Assembly (NCBI GenBank): GCA_902782305.1
Contig: CACZMV010000018.1
Location: 1-64,000 of the forward strand
DNA: 64,000 nt
DNA from: an uncultured Prevotellaceae bacterium
GTDB taxonomy: Bacteria > Bacteroidota > Bacteroidia > Bacteroidales > Bacteroidaceae
Direction of reading: 5' to 3'
Part shown: positions 1-8,074 of the stretch, one piece after another
Numbering within the stretch: position 1 is the stretch's first letter
Layout of the letters: each line of letters starts with the position of its first letter
Notes under the pieces: model-generated
Told to the model about the DNA's origin: nothing
Seen by the model: only the letters and a program-made list of their open reading frames with translations
Databases searched by the model: none
Program-made: the position numbers and the translations under genes

Positions 1-366
1 GTTCTTCAGCTCGTCCTTCAGGTCGGTGTCGGGAGTGAAGATGATGCGACGGCTGGTAATCAGACCGGTCTTCACCTTGTTCACGTCCTCCACAGACTTG
101 CTTCGCAGTCCGAAGCGCATGGTTCCCAGTCCGGGCAGTGCCACGCTGTGGCCTTCCGTTGCCCATGCCTTGATCACCTCGCCAGCTGCATCCCAGCAGG
201 CCTGCATCACACCCTGGCTCACGCCACTGCGCAGGGCAGCCTCCTTGATTACCTTCTTCTGGTTCAGGCTCGAATACATCTCGGGACTCATCACATAGCG
301 GTACACGCCCGCAGAATTCTTGTCAAACTTCAGCAGCTTCTCTACTGCTTTCACTTTCATTGCCAT
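1..366 (-). CDS. HU/IHF-like DNA-binding protein (3' end off the left edge)
   Basis: Reading the - strand from an ATG at 366 gives an open frame of 122 codons that runs off the window. It starts MAMKVKAVEKLLKFD and contains KKVIKEAALRSGVSQG, then VALPGLGTMRFGLRSKS and SRRIIFTPDTDLKDEL. This is the HU-HIG type of histone-like protein common in Bacteroidales, with an N-terminal extension before the HU fold; the LPGLGTMRF segment corresponds to the start of the DNA-binding arm region. Such proteins often border capsule or LPS loci in Bacteroides relatives, which fits its place here. The leader is long (about 150 bases from the box at 523-530). The C-terminus is not visible, so completeness is unknown. 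Confidence 0.85.
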   Translation of the reverse strand, partial: MAMKVKAVEKLLKFDKNSAGVYRYVMSPEMYSSLNQKKVIKEAALRSGVSQGVMQACWDAAGEVIKAWATEGHSVALPGLGTMRFGLRSKSVEDVNKVKTGLITSRRIIFTPDTDLKDELKN

Positions 367-522
367 AATTTTGTTGTGTTTTTTAATTAATTATTAAGTT
401 TAATTCTCTCTGCCGACTGGTGGACTCCATTCTTGCCATTTGCTTAGAGAAATATTTCCTCGTGCACTAGGAAAATTTTCTCGCTGCCCAGAGCGTAAAT
501 TTTATCTCCCTTATCGACAATG

Positions 523-530
523 CAAAGGTA
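523..530 (-). promoter_or_regulatory. promoter of the HU-like gene
   Basis: On the - strand the box reads TACCTTTG (TAnnTTTG consensus). A TTG lies about 20 bases upstream, the usual Bacteroidetes -33/-7 spacing. The start codon is about 150 bases downstream. Confidence 0.7.
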
Positions 531-677
531 CAACATTTTAAAGCCGATTCCAAATTTAATAAGCAAAAACTGCATTTTTTAGGGGGTATTTTTTGCCAAT
601 TTTTTCAAAAAAATCATCCTGACGGGTTGTGCTGTATAGAAGGGACAGTATGTCTACCCATTTCCGTACTTTCGTAC

Positions 678-857
678 TTCGTACTTTAGTACTTTAAGCA
701 ATTTCGGAAAATCACAGAGAAGAAAGAATACTTATATATAATATTTATATTATATATAAGTATTAAATATATTAACAATTAATTCTTTATATTTCCCTCT
801 TCCATCCCCATTCCTCTACTGTACAAAAAAAATTCTCTTAAAGTACTAAAGTACGAA
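678..857. repeat. long-range 21-bp inverted repeat with nested hairpin
   Basis: Bases 678-698 and 837-857 are exact reverse complements (21 bp, with core GTACTTTAGTACTTTAAG on the left arm). The left arm is preceded by further GTACTT words at 665-680. Between the arms, 728-743 and 748-763 form a perfect 16-bp A/T-only stem with a four-base loop. No open frame lies between the arms. It may be a binding region, a replication or mobile-element remnant, or a cruciform-forming spacer; the sequence does not decide. Confidence 0.75.
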
Positions 858-929
858 ACTTACTCTTGTCTATCCCCTGTATTTTTTGCAAGTTTCCTCC
901 CACATTATTTGTTTTTCTCATTTTATCCC

Positions 930-937
930 TATCTTTG
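930..937 (+). promoter_or_regulatory. possible distal promoter of the glycan operon
   Basis: TATCTTTG with a TTG at 909-911, 18 bases upstream. It would give a leader of about 230 bases before rfbF, including the 1058-1078 hairpin. The spacing is good but the function is unproven, because a second box lies next to the gene. Confidence 0.45.
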
Positions 938-1144
938 CATGTAATTGTAATATATGTCAGTATATGTTTTTACATGAATGACACGTCATCTGGATTCACT
1001 TTGCTGTGCGTCCGTTTGGGAACAGGCGAAAGACGAACTTTAAGCGGTAAGAAAAGTGGGGTCACCTTAGGTGGCTCCATTATTTGTTTCTAACAAGGTT
1101 TCTTAATAATTGTGTCATTTCTTTGTAAGTTATAAAAAAAGTCG

Positions 1145-1152
1145 TACCTTTG
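1145..1152 (+). promoter_or_regulatory. promoter of the rfbF operon
   Basis: TACCTTTG, 18 bases before the ATG at 1171. It decides against the earlier in-frame TTG at 1150, which lies inside the box. Confidence 0.7.
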
Positions 1153-1170
1153 CAAAAAGATAGAAAATAT

Positions 1171-1968
1171 ATGAAAACGGTTATTCTTGCTGGCGGCTTT
1201 GGTTCTCGTATTAGCGAGGAATCTGTATATAAGCCAAAACCAATGATAGAAATTGGTGGTATGCCTATCTTGTGGCATATCATGAAGGAGTATGCCTATT
1301 ATGGCCATAATGAGTTCATTATTTGTGCAGGCTATAAGCAGGAATATATCAAAGAATGGTTTTCAAACTATTTTTTGTATAACTCAGATGTCTGTTTTGA
1401 CTTCCGTAATGGACGAAATGAGATGACAATCCATGAGTCACATTTGGAACCTTGGAAAGTCACGATAGTTGATACGGGCTACAACACCATGACGGGAGGC
1501 CGTATTAAGCGTATACAAAAATATGTAGGTAGTGAACCGTTCTTCATGACTTATGGTGATGGCGTCTGTGATGTTGACATTAATAAGCTATTGGAGTTTC
1601 ATAAGTGTCATGGCAAGATTGCTACTCTAACTGCTGTTAAAATGAAGCAAGAGAAGGGTGTTCTTGATATTGAAGGCGGTGCTGTAAAGTCATTCCGTGA
1701 GAAGAATCTGGCAGATGGCGCACCTATCAATGCCGGATATATGGTCTTGCAACCGGAGATTTTCAATTATCTGGAGGATGATACCACGGTGTTTGAACGG
1801 AAACCTCTTGAAGCATTGGTAAAAGAAGGCCAATTGATGTCCTATATCCATGAAGGATTCTGGCAATGTATGGATAATGTCCGCGAACGTGATATGCTGG
1901 AGAAGCTTCTTCAGGCAGGAAAGGCACCTTGGAAGAAGTGGGAGAGAACAGTACCAAAGGTACAATGA
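1171..1968 (+). CDS. rfbF: glucose-1-phosphate cytidylyltransferase
   Basis: Makes CDP-glucose from CTP and glucose-1-phosphate, the entry step to CDP-3,6-dideoxyhexoses. The protein (265 residues) starts MKTVILAGGFGSRISEES, with the nucleotidyltransferase loop LAGGFGSR at 5-12 and the KPKPMIEIGG segment right after it; further on are YGDGVCDVD (metal-binding Asp region) and INAGYMVL. Family length is about 257. An upstream in-frame TTG at 1150 lies within the promoter box, so the ATG at 1171 is preferred. The stop overlaps the ATG of rfbH (ATGA), so the two are probably translationally coupled. First gene of an operon running to at least 7114. Confidence 0.95.
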   Translation: MKTVILAGGFGSRISEESVYKPKPMIEIGGMPILWHIMKEYAYYGHNEFIICAGYKQEYIKEWFSNYFLYNSDVCFDFRNGRNEMTIHESHLEPWKVTIVDTGYNTMTGGRIKRIQKYVGSEPFFMTYGDGVCDVDINKLLEFHKCHGKIATLTAVKMKQEKGVLDIEGGAVKSFREKNLADGAPINAGYMVLQPEIFNYLEDDTTVFERKPLEALVKEGQLMSYIHEGFWQCMDNVRERDMLEKLLQAGKAPWKKWERTVPKVQ

Positions 1969-3320
1969 ACATTTACGATATGACAAGGAAAGAAGAATTA
2001 AAGAAACAGATACTCGAACTCACTCGCGAGTATTATCGTGAGGTCCATGCCCCACAGCCGGCATTCGAGGCCGGTAAGACCCGTGTGAATTATGGCGGAC
2101 GTTATTTTGATGACGAGGAAATGGTGAATCTGGTGGATGCTTCGCTTGATTTCTGGCTGACAGCAGGACCATGGGCACATAAATTTGAAACAAGACTGGC
2201 TAAGTGGTTAGGTGTTAGATACTGTTCGCTCTGTAATTCTGGCTCATCGGCTAATTTGTTAGCGTTCAATGCGCTGACGGCTCCAGAATTGAAGGATCGA
2301 CAGATAAAGCGTGGTGACGAGGTAATTACTGTGGCTGCAGGTTTTCCGACAACAGTTGCTTGTATCGTTCAGTATGGTGCAGTTCCTGTGTTTGTGGACA
2401 TGAGCATTGAGGAAAGCAACATTGACTGTAGTCAGTTGGAGTCTGCTCTCAGTCCCAAGACCAAGGCCGTGATGATTGCTCATAGTTTGGGTAATCCTTT
2501 CAATCTTCAGGCTGTTGTTGACTTCTGCAAAAGACACAATCTTTGGTTGGTAGAAGACAACTGTGATGCATTGGGTTCAGAATATTACATTGATGGTGAA
2601 TGGAAGAAGACGGGAACCATTGGTGATATTGGCACGTCTTCATTCTATCCTCCACATCATATGACAATGGGTGAGGGAGGTGCTGTCTATACCAACAATC
2701 CGGAATTGCACAAGTATGTCAACAGCTATCGTGACTGGGGACGTGACTGCTGGTGTGTGGGAGGAGTTGATAATACCTGCGGATGTCGTTTCACAGGTCA
2801 GTTCGGACAGCTACCCCAGGGCTATGACCATAAATATGTATATAGTCATCTGGGTTACAATCTCAAAGCGACAGATCTTCAGGCAGCCATCGGGTGTGCC
2901 CAGCTGGAGAAATTGGATTTCATCGTTCAGCGTAGAAGAGAGAACTATCAGACAATGTATGATGGATTGAAGGATGTAAAGGGACTACTTCTTCCAGAAC
3001 CACAGAAGAACAGCAAACCATCTTGGTTTGGTTTCTTCATCACAGTAAAGAAAGATGCAGGTTACACCCGTAATGAACTGACGTCATATTTAGAGGATCA
3101 TAAGGTTCAGACTCGTAATCTCTTCGCAGGTAATCTGCTGAAGCACCCTGCATTTGAGCAGTACGTAGAAAACAAAGATTATCGTGTAGTAGGTTCTTTG
3201 CCTGTAACAGACAGCATAATGCGAGACTCATTCTGGTTGGGACTTTATCCAGGTATGACACCTGAGAAGCTCCAGTATATGATAGATACTATTAAGGCTT
3301 TCGTAGCATCTAGGGCATGA
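1965..3320 (+). CDS. rfbH: CDP-4-keto-6-deoxyglucose 3-dehydratase (PLP, [2Fe-2S])
   Basis: Removes the C3 hydroxyl of CDP-4-keto-6-deoxyglucose (E1 of 3,6-dideoxyhexose synthesis; ddhC). 451 residues. It has the DegT/AHBA aminotransferase-like fold, but the PLP lysine is replaced by histidine: residues 231-232 are HH in YPPHHMTMGEGG, the hallmark of this dehydratase family. Cysteines in DCWCVGG and NTCGCRF (about 255-275) fit the iron-sulfur ligands. The ATG at 1965 overlaps the rfbF stop; an alternative ATG at 1980 (MTRKEELKK) is also possible and matches family starts well. The enzyme normally needs a flavin/ferredoxin-type reductase (E3, rfbI/ddhD), and none is encoded nearby. Confidence 0.93.
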   Translation: MNIYDMTRKEELKKQILELTREYYREVHAPQPAFEAGKTRVNYGGRYFDDEEMVNLVDASLDFWLTAGPWAHKFETRLAKWLGVRYCSLCNSGSSANLLAFNALTAPELKDRQIKRGDEVITVAAGFPTTVACIVQYGAVPVFVDMSIEESNIDCSQLESALSPKTKAVMIAHSLGNPFNLQAVVDFCKRHNLWLVEDNCDALGSEYYIDGEWKKTGTIGDIGTSSFYPPHHMTMGEGGAVYTNNPELHKYVNSYRDWGRDCWCVGGVDNTCGCRFTGQFGQLPQGYDHKYVYSHLGYNLKATDLQAAIGCAQLEKLDFIVQRRRENYQTMYDGLKDVKGLLLPEPQKNSKPSWFGFFITVKKDAGYTRNELTSYLEDHKVQTRNLFAGNLLKHPAFEQYVENKDYRVVGSLPVTDSIMRDSFWLGLYPGMTPEKLQYMIDTIKAFVASRA

Positions 3321-4396
3321 ATATAGATATTTTCAATGGGGCATTTAAAGGAAAGCGAGTTCTTGTTACCGGTCATACTGGCTTTAAAGGCTCGTGGCTC
3401 TGCATCTGGCTCCATGAACTGGGAGCAGAGGTTGTTGGCGTTGGTTTAGAACCTTTCTCAGAAAAGGATAACTATGTTCTTTCTGGTATTGGAAAGAGAA
3501 TCAAGGCAGATATTAGAGCTGATATCCGTGATGGGAAAAGAATGAAGGAGATCTTTGCTGAGTTCCGCCCTGAGATAGTATTTCATTTAGCAGCTCAGCC
3601 TTTGGTTCGTCTTAGCTATGAGATACCTGTAGCGACCTATGAAACCAACGTGATGGGTTCCATTAACATCATGGAGGCAGTTCGTGCAACAGACTCAGTT
3701 AAGGTGGTCGTGATGATAACCACTGATAAGTGCTACGAGAATAAAGAGCAAATCTGGGGTTACCGCGAGAACGAGCCTATGGGAGGCTATGACCCCTATA
3801 GTTCATCAAAAGGTGCTGCAGAGATAGCCATTAGCTCATGGCGAAGAAGTTTCTTCAATCCTCAAGACTATGGCAAGAAACACCATGTAAGTATTGCCAG
3901 TGTTCGGGCAGGTAATGTTGTAGGAGGTGGTGACTGGGCAAAGGATCGCATTGTTCCTGATTGTATCAGGGCACTGGAGGCAGACAAACCTGTTGAAATA
4001 CGTTCTCCAAAAGCCATCCGCCCTTGGCAGCATGTCCTTGAACCTCTAAGCGGATATCTGTTACTCGCCAGTAAGATGCTACAGGAACCGACCAGATATT
4101 GTGAAGGTTGGAATTTTGGTCCTCGTGCTGAGAGTATCACACCTGTATGGGATGTCGCCACATTGCTTACGAAATATTACGGAAAAGGGGAGTTGATAGA
4201 TGTATCAGATCCTAATGCATTGCATGAGGCAAATCTTCTGATGTTGGATATTAGTAAGGCTAAATTCCTGCTAGGTTGGGAACCTCGTACAAGTATTGAA
4301 CAATGCTGCCAACTCACAGCTGATTGGTATAAGCACTATCAGCAGGAGAATGTCTATAATCTATGTGTTGAACAGATTATGTCGTTTATAGGATGA
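3317..4396 (+). CDS. rfbG: CDP-glucose 4,6-dehydratase
   Basis: Converts CDP-glucose to CDP-4-keto-6-deoxyglucose. 359 residues, an extended short-chain dehydrogenase. The NAD-binding loop is VTGHTGFKGSW near residues 17-28, and the catalytic YxxxK is in DPYSSSKGAAE, preceded by MITTDKCYEN. Family members are about 355-360 residues. ATGA overlaps with rfbH upstream and with the SDR downstream point to one transcript and coupled translation. The biochemical order is rfbF, rfbG, rfbH although rfbH precedes rfbG here. Confidence 0.95.
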   Translation: MNIDIFNGAFKGKRVLVTGHTGFKGSWLCIWLHELGAEVVGVGLEPFSEKDNYVLSGIGKRIKADIRADIRDGKRMKEIFAEFRPEIVFHLAAQPLVRLSYEIPVATYETNVMGSINIMEAVRATDSVKVVVMITTDKCYENKEQIWGYRENEPMGGYDPYSSSKGAAEIAISSWRRSFFNPQDYGKKHHVSIASVRAGNVVGGGDWAKDRIVPDCIRALEADKPVEIRSPKAIRPWQHVLEPLSGYLLLASKMLQEPTRYCEGWNFGPRAESITPVWDVATLLTKYYGKGELIDVSDPNALHEANLLMLDISKAKFLLGWEPRTSIEQCCQLTADWYKHYQQENVYNLCVEQIMSFIG

Positions 4397-5298
4397 GGTT
4401 TGTCGTAACAGGTGCTTCCGGCTTTCTTGGCGTAGATCTCTGCAAGGAATTGTTGAGTCAGGGCCATGAAGTCTTTGCTGTCTGCAGAAAGGAATCTGCA
4501 GGCGTAAAGAACCTTCCTACAGATGATATGCTAGATATTGTTTGGGCGGATTTACATCATCTGGATGATATCATTCGACAGGTAGACCATGCAGACGTGT
4601 TTATCCATCTAGCATGGCAGGGCACGGTAAGCGGAGGACGCTTTAATCCAGAACTACAGGCGGAGAATGTTCAGAATGCCTTTGTGGCAATGCGGGTGGC
4701 TAAGGCTGTGGGATGCAGAGTCTTTGCAGATGCGGGTTCTCAGGCAGAATATGGTACAGTTACAGACGTTATTACAGAAGATACTCCTTGCAATCCTTTC
4801 TCAGATTATGGTAAAGCAAAACTAAAAGTGTGGAATGAGGGACGTAGGCTCTGTAAAGAACTCGGACTGAAATATGTGCATCTTCGCATTTTTAGTGTCT
4901 ATGGCGAGAATGACCATTCGTATACTTTGGTAATGTCATTGGTCAGGAAGATGCTTAATAATGAGGCAGTGGATTTGAGTTCTTGTCTGCAGAATTGGAA
5001 CTATGTTTATTCTAAGGATGCAGCCAAGCTAATTTCTGGATTGTGTAGCTATGCAGATGGTATGCCAGATTTCCAATCGGAAATATATAATATTGCATCG
5101 GACGACACTCGTGTGTTGAGAGACTTTGTAGAAAGGATAAGAGAACTGACGGGGAGCATGAGTGTATTGAACTATGGCGCTATCACACCTCCCAATTATG
5201 TTTCCCTCCAGCCTTGTATTGCTAAAGTCCAGAAAGTAGTAAACATTCAGTTCACTTCATTTGACGAAGTCATTAGAAAGATAATAGAAAAATCTTAG
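4393..5298 (+). CDS. NAD(P)-dependent SDR acting on the CDP-dideoxysugar (YerF-, abequose- or paratose-synthase-like)
   Basis: 301 residues. Rossmann loop VTGASGFLGVDL at the N-terminus, substrate-region VFIHLAWQGTVSGG, and YxxxK in SDYGKAKLKVW. It sits between rfbG and the TPP enzyme with a 4-base overlap upstream and 4 bases downstream, so it very likely finishes a CDP-3,6-dideoxyhexose. By family it could be CDP-abequose or CDP-paratose synthase (C4 ketoreductase). Because a YerE-like TPP enzyme follows, a YerF-like role (reducing the added acetyl group to hydroxyethyl) is the more economical reading. Sequence alone does not separate these. Confidence 0.75.
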   Translation: MRFVVTGASGFLGVDLCKELLSQGHEVFAVCRKESAGVKNLPTDDMLDIVWADLHHLDDIIRQVDHADVFIHLAWQGTVSGGRFNPELQAENVQNAFVAMRVAKAVGCRVFADAGSQAEYGTVTDVITEDTPCNPFSDYGKAKLKVWNEGRRLCKELGLKYVHLRIFSVYGENDHSYTLVMSLVRKMLNNEAVDLSSCLQNWNYVYSKDAAKLISGLCSYADGMPDFQSEIYNIASDDTRVLRDFVERIRELTGSMSVLNYGAITPPNYVSLQPCIAKVQKVVNIQFTSFDEVIRKIIEKS

Positions 5299-5302
5299 TG
5301 TT

Positions 5303-7114
5303 ATGATAAAGGTTAGCGATTTCATTTTCCAACATCTCGTTGAAAAGTATGGAATTAAGCATTGTTTCTTAGTAACAGGTGGCGGTGCTATGCACCTGAA
5401 TGACTCCATTGGCCATACAAAAGGCCTGAAGTATATCTGTAATCATCACGAGCAGGCTTCTGCCATTGCAGGAGAAGGCTACTATCGTGCATGTGGTCGC
5501 CTGGCTGTGACCTGTGTAACAACGGGTCCTGGTGGTACTAATGCTATTACTGGTGTTCTTGGTCAGTATCTTGATTCTATCCCAGGTCTCTATATCTCGG
5601 GTCAGATTAAGACCTCTACTTATAAGCATACCTATCCTTATCTGAACCTACGCCAGTTGGGGGATCAGGAAGCAGATATCGTTTCGATGGTGACACCTAT
5701 CACCAAGTATGCCAAGACCATCTATAATCCTCTGGATGTAAAATATGAGTTAGACAAGGCTATTGCCATTGCATTGGATGGTCGTCCTGGTCCTGTATGG
5801 CTGGATGTTCCTCTGGATGTTCAGGGCGCAACGGTTGATGAGACTCAATTTAAGGAGTTTGATCCTGCCTTGGAAATCATTGACCCAGTAAAGCATACTT
5901 TGGTAGATGAGCAGATTAAGCAGCTGATAGAAAAGATTAAAGCTGCTAAGAGTCCTGTCATCTATGTGGGTAATGGCGTTCGTTTGGCAAGGCGTGAGAA
6001 GGAGTTCATTACTCTGGCTGAAAAGCTCAACACACCTGTTGTAACAGCTATCAGTGGTTCAGATATTATCTGGCATAACCATAAGCTGTGCTTTGGCAAG
6101 CCAGGTATCTGTGGTGACCGTATTGGTAACATCATGGTGCAGAACTCAGACTTGCTCATTGTGATGGGAACTCGTCTGAGCATTCGTCAGGTTAGTTATG
6201 CATACGACTTGTTGGCACCTAAGGCATTCAAGGTGATGGTGGATATTGACCTCGCTGAGATGCAGAAACCTACTCTGAACATCGATATGCCTATCCATGT
6301 TAATCTTTCTGAGTTCATAGATAAGATGCTTGCAGCTCTTGAAGGTGAGAAAGAACTGCCAAAGTTTGAAAAATGGATTGAGTGGGGTAGAAATATTGAA
6401 GGTAAGATTCCTACATTGTTCGATGATAACCCCGATTGCGAGGGGTATGCTAACAGCTACAGGTTTGCCGATGAACTATTTAAGCAGTTGCATGATGGCG
6501 ATGTGGTAGTAACTGGTAACGGTACAGCATATACTTGTACCTATCAGGCTATGCAGGTGAACGAGGGTGTACGTGTATTTGCCAACCAAGGTTGTGCTGC
6601 CATGGGCTATGGATTACCTGCTTCTATTGGTGCTTGTGTCAGCAATGAGATTGGAAAGACTATCTGTGTGACTGGTGACGGCTCAATCCAAATGAACCTT
6701 CAGGAGTTGCAGACCATTGTGACTTATAAGTTGCCATTGAAACTCTTCGTATTGGAGAACGAGAGTTATCTGGCCATTAAGACTACCCAGAAAGCATTCT
6801 TTAAAGGAAACTTCACTGGTAGCAATCCTGCCAGTGGTGTTGTCTGCCCAGACTTGAAGCGTATCGCTGAAGCATACGGAATACCTTTCGTTCGTGTATC
6901 AAGCAACGAGGCTTTGGAGTCAACCATCAGTGAGGTTCTGAATGCAGAGGGTGCCATGATTTGTGAGGTAAAGATGCACCCAGAGCAGACACTTTTCCCC
7001 AAGTCGGCTTCCTTTATGGATAAGGAGACAGGAAAGATGAGCTCTGCCCCATTAGAAAAGATGGCGCCGTTTATGGATGATGAACTTCAGAATGAATGTG
7101 TATTTAAAGGTTAA
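5303..7114 (+). CDS. thiamine-diphosphate enzyme, YerE-like (acetolactate-synthase family)
   Basis: 603 residues with all three ThDP-enzyme domains. The catalytic glutamate is E49 in NHHEQASAIAGEGYY, followed by CVTTGPGGTNA; the ThDP/Mg motif is GDGSIQMNLQELQTI with its downstream asparagine in FVLENESY. It resembles IlvB/IlvG but there is no regulatory subunit gene or other branched-chain gene nearby, and it is the fifth gene of the dideoxysugar operon. In Yersinia pseudotuberculosis O:VI the related YerE uses ThDP to move a two-carbon unit from pyruvate to C4 of CDP-4-keto-3,6-dideoxyglucose on the way to yersiniose A; that role is inferred here. Starts at an ATG 4 bases after the SDR stop. 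Confidence 0.82.
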   Translation: MIKVSDFIFQHLVEKYGIKHCFLVTGGGAMHLNDSIGHTKGLKYICNHHEQASAIAGEGYYRACGRLAVTCVTTGPGGTNAITGVLGQYLDSIPGLYISGQIKTSTYKHTYPYLNLRQLGDQEADIVSMVTPITKYAKTIYNPLDVKYELDKAIAIALDGRPGPVWLDVPLDVQGATVDETQFKEFDPALEIIDPVKHTLVDEQIKQLIEKIKAAKSPVIYVGNGVRLARREKEFITLAEKLNTPVVTAISGSDIIWHNHKLCFGKPGICGDRIGNIMVQNSDLLIVMGTRLSIRQVSYAYDLLAPKAFKVMVDIDLAEMQKPTLNIDMPIHVNLSEFIDKMLAALEGEKELPKFEKWIEWGRNIEGKIPTLFDDNPDCEGYANSYRFADELFKQLHDGDVVVTGNGTAYTCTYQAMQVNEGVRVFANQGCAAMGYGLPASIGACVSNEIGKTICVTGDGSIQMNLQELQTIVTYKLPLKLFVLENESYLAIKTTQKAFFKGNFTGSNPASGVVCPDLKRIAEAYGIPFVRVSSNEALESTISEVLNAEGAMICEVKMHPEQTLFPKSASFMDKETGKMSSAPLEKMAPFMDDELQNECVFKG

Positions 7115-7118
7115 CAAA

Positions 7119-8063
7119 ATGAATCAGAGTCCTATATTATCTCTTTGTATTCCAACTTATAATAGAGCAAATATTCTTGAGAAGACGATTAGTAGAATAG
7201 TATCTTGCAGAAGTTTCGATTCGGATGTTGAACTGGTAATTTCTGATAACTGTTCTACAGACAATACAAGGCAAGTATGTGAACATTTTGCAGCCATGTA
7301 TGATAACGTTAAGTACTATTGCAATGAGAAAAATACTCTAGACTATAATTTTATACAGGTACTAAACAGGGGTAAAGGGCAGTATCTTAAGCTATTGAAT
7401 GATTGGTGTTATCCGACAGAGGAAGGGCTTGCTATAATGAAACGATTCCTTCTTAATAATAAGGATAGAAATATTCCAGTATTCTTTACTTCAGGTTGGG
7501 CTCGCGCAAAAAAGAAACAATTTATAGAATGTAGCAACTTGGACGATTACATAAAGGAGATTTCTGTTATGGTTACCTTTAATAATCTCTTTGGAACGTG
7601 GAAGTCAGATTGGGATAGTTTGAAAAATAAAGAGCGCTTTACTAGCTTGAAACTGTTACAAGTGGATTGGACGTATGGTATTGTAGGCCATAAAGGAGCG
7701 TTGCTGTGCAATGAACGTATATTAGAGTTAGCTCCGGAAATGCGGAAAGTAGTTCGTCAAGGATACAATTACTTTCAGGTAATGTTCAATAACTATTATG
7801 CAATTATGCAAACTTACGTTGAACAAGGTTTTATAAAATCAAGTACGGTAGAATTAGATAAAAAGCATTTCTTACAACATTTCCGCCCAGAACTTTTTCA
7901 AGTTCTAATTTGTCATTATGGTAAATATTGGAATTACGATACGACAGGAACTTGGCAATTATTGTTTAATGATTATAAATATAAGCCTTATTTTTACGTT
8001 TATATCTTGATGCTTCCCTTTCAATGGCTATTCCACGCGAGCATTAGGGACTTTGGGAGGTAA
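7119..8063 (+). CDS. family 2 glycosyltransferase
   Basis: 314 residues. Starts MNQSPILSLCIPTYNRAN, then VISDNCSTDNT, the GT-A donor-binding start of family GT2. The usual DxD-type motif is not obvious: the matching segment reads KLLNDWCYPTEEG, with a single Asp. Four bases after the TPP enzyme stop, so it is the last gene of the operon. A likely job is adding the branched dideoxysugar or the next residue of the glycan. An upstream in-frame ATG at 7077 lies inside the previous gene. The C-terminal quarter is aromatic-rich (PFQWLFHASI) and may touch the membrane. Confidence 0.85.
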   Translation: MNQSPILSLCIPTYNRANILEKTISRIVSCRSFDSDVELVISDNCSTDNTRQVCEHFAAMYDNVKYYCNEKNTLDYNFIQVLNRGKGQYLKLLNDWCYPTEEGLAIMKRFLLNNKDRNIPVFFTSGWARAKKKQFIECSNLDDYIKEISVMVTFNNLFGTWKSDWDSLKNKERFTSLKLLQVDWTYGIVGHKGALLCNERILELAPEMRKVVRQGYNYFQVMFNNYYAIMQTYVEQGFIKSSTVELDKKHFLQHFRPELFQVLICHYGKYWNYDTTGTWQLLFNDYKYKPYFYVYILMLPFQWLFHASIRDFGR

Positions 8064-8074
8064 CATCAGGAATA

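Larger units (their letters stand above)
367..1170. other. 800-base non-coding region with inverted repeats
   Basis: No convincing gene. It holds the HU promoter (523-530, - strand), a 21-bp inverted repeat (678-698 with 837-857) enclosing a perfect 16-bp hairpin (728-763), a + strand promoter-like box at 930-937, a short hairpin at 1058-1078 and the rfbF promoter (1145-1152). A 75-codon open frame at 866-1093 has no family resemblance and no ribosome-binding site. The stretch between 930 and 1145 could be a long leader for the glycan operon if the 930 box is active. Confidence 0.6.

Noticed and set aside
866..1093. 75-codon + strand frame upstream of rfbF
   Set aside because: Composition is typical of A/T-rich non-coding DNA, no ribosome-binding site, no family resemblance, and it spans a promoter-like box and a hairpin.
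5303..7114. ThDP enzyme as housekeeping acetolactate synthase (ilvB)
   Set aside because: No regulatory subunit or branched-chain genes nearby; it is embedded in a dideoxysugar operon with 4-base spacing.
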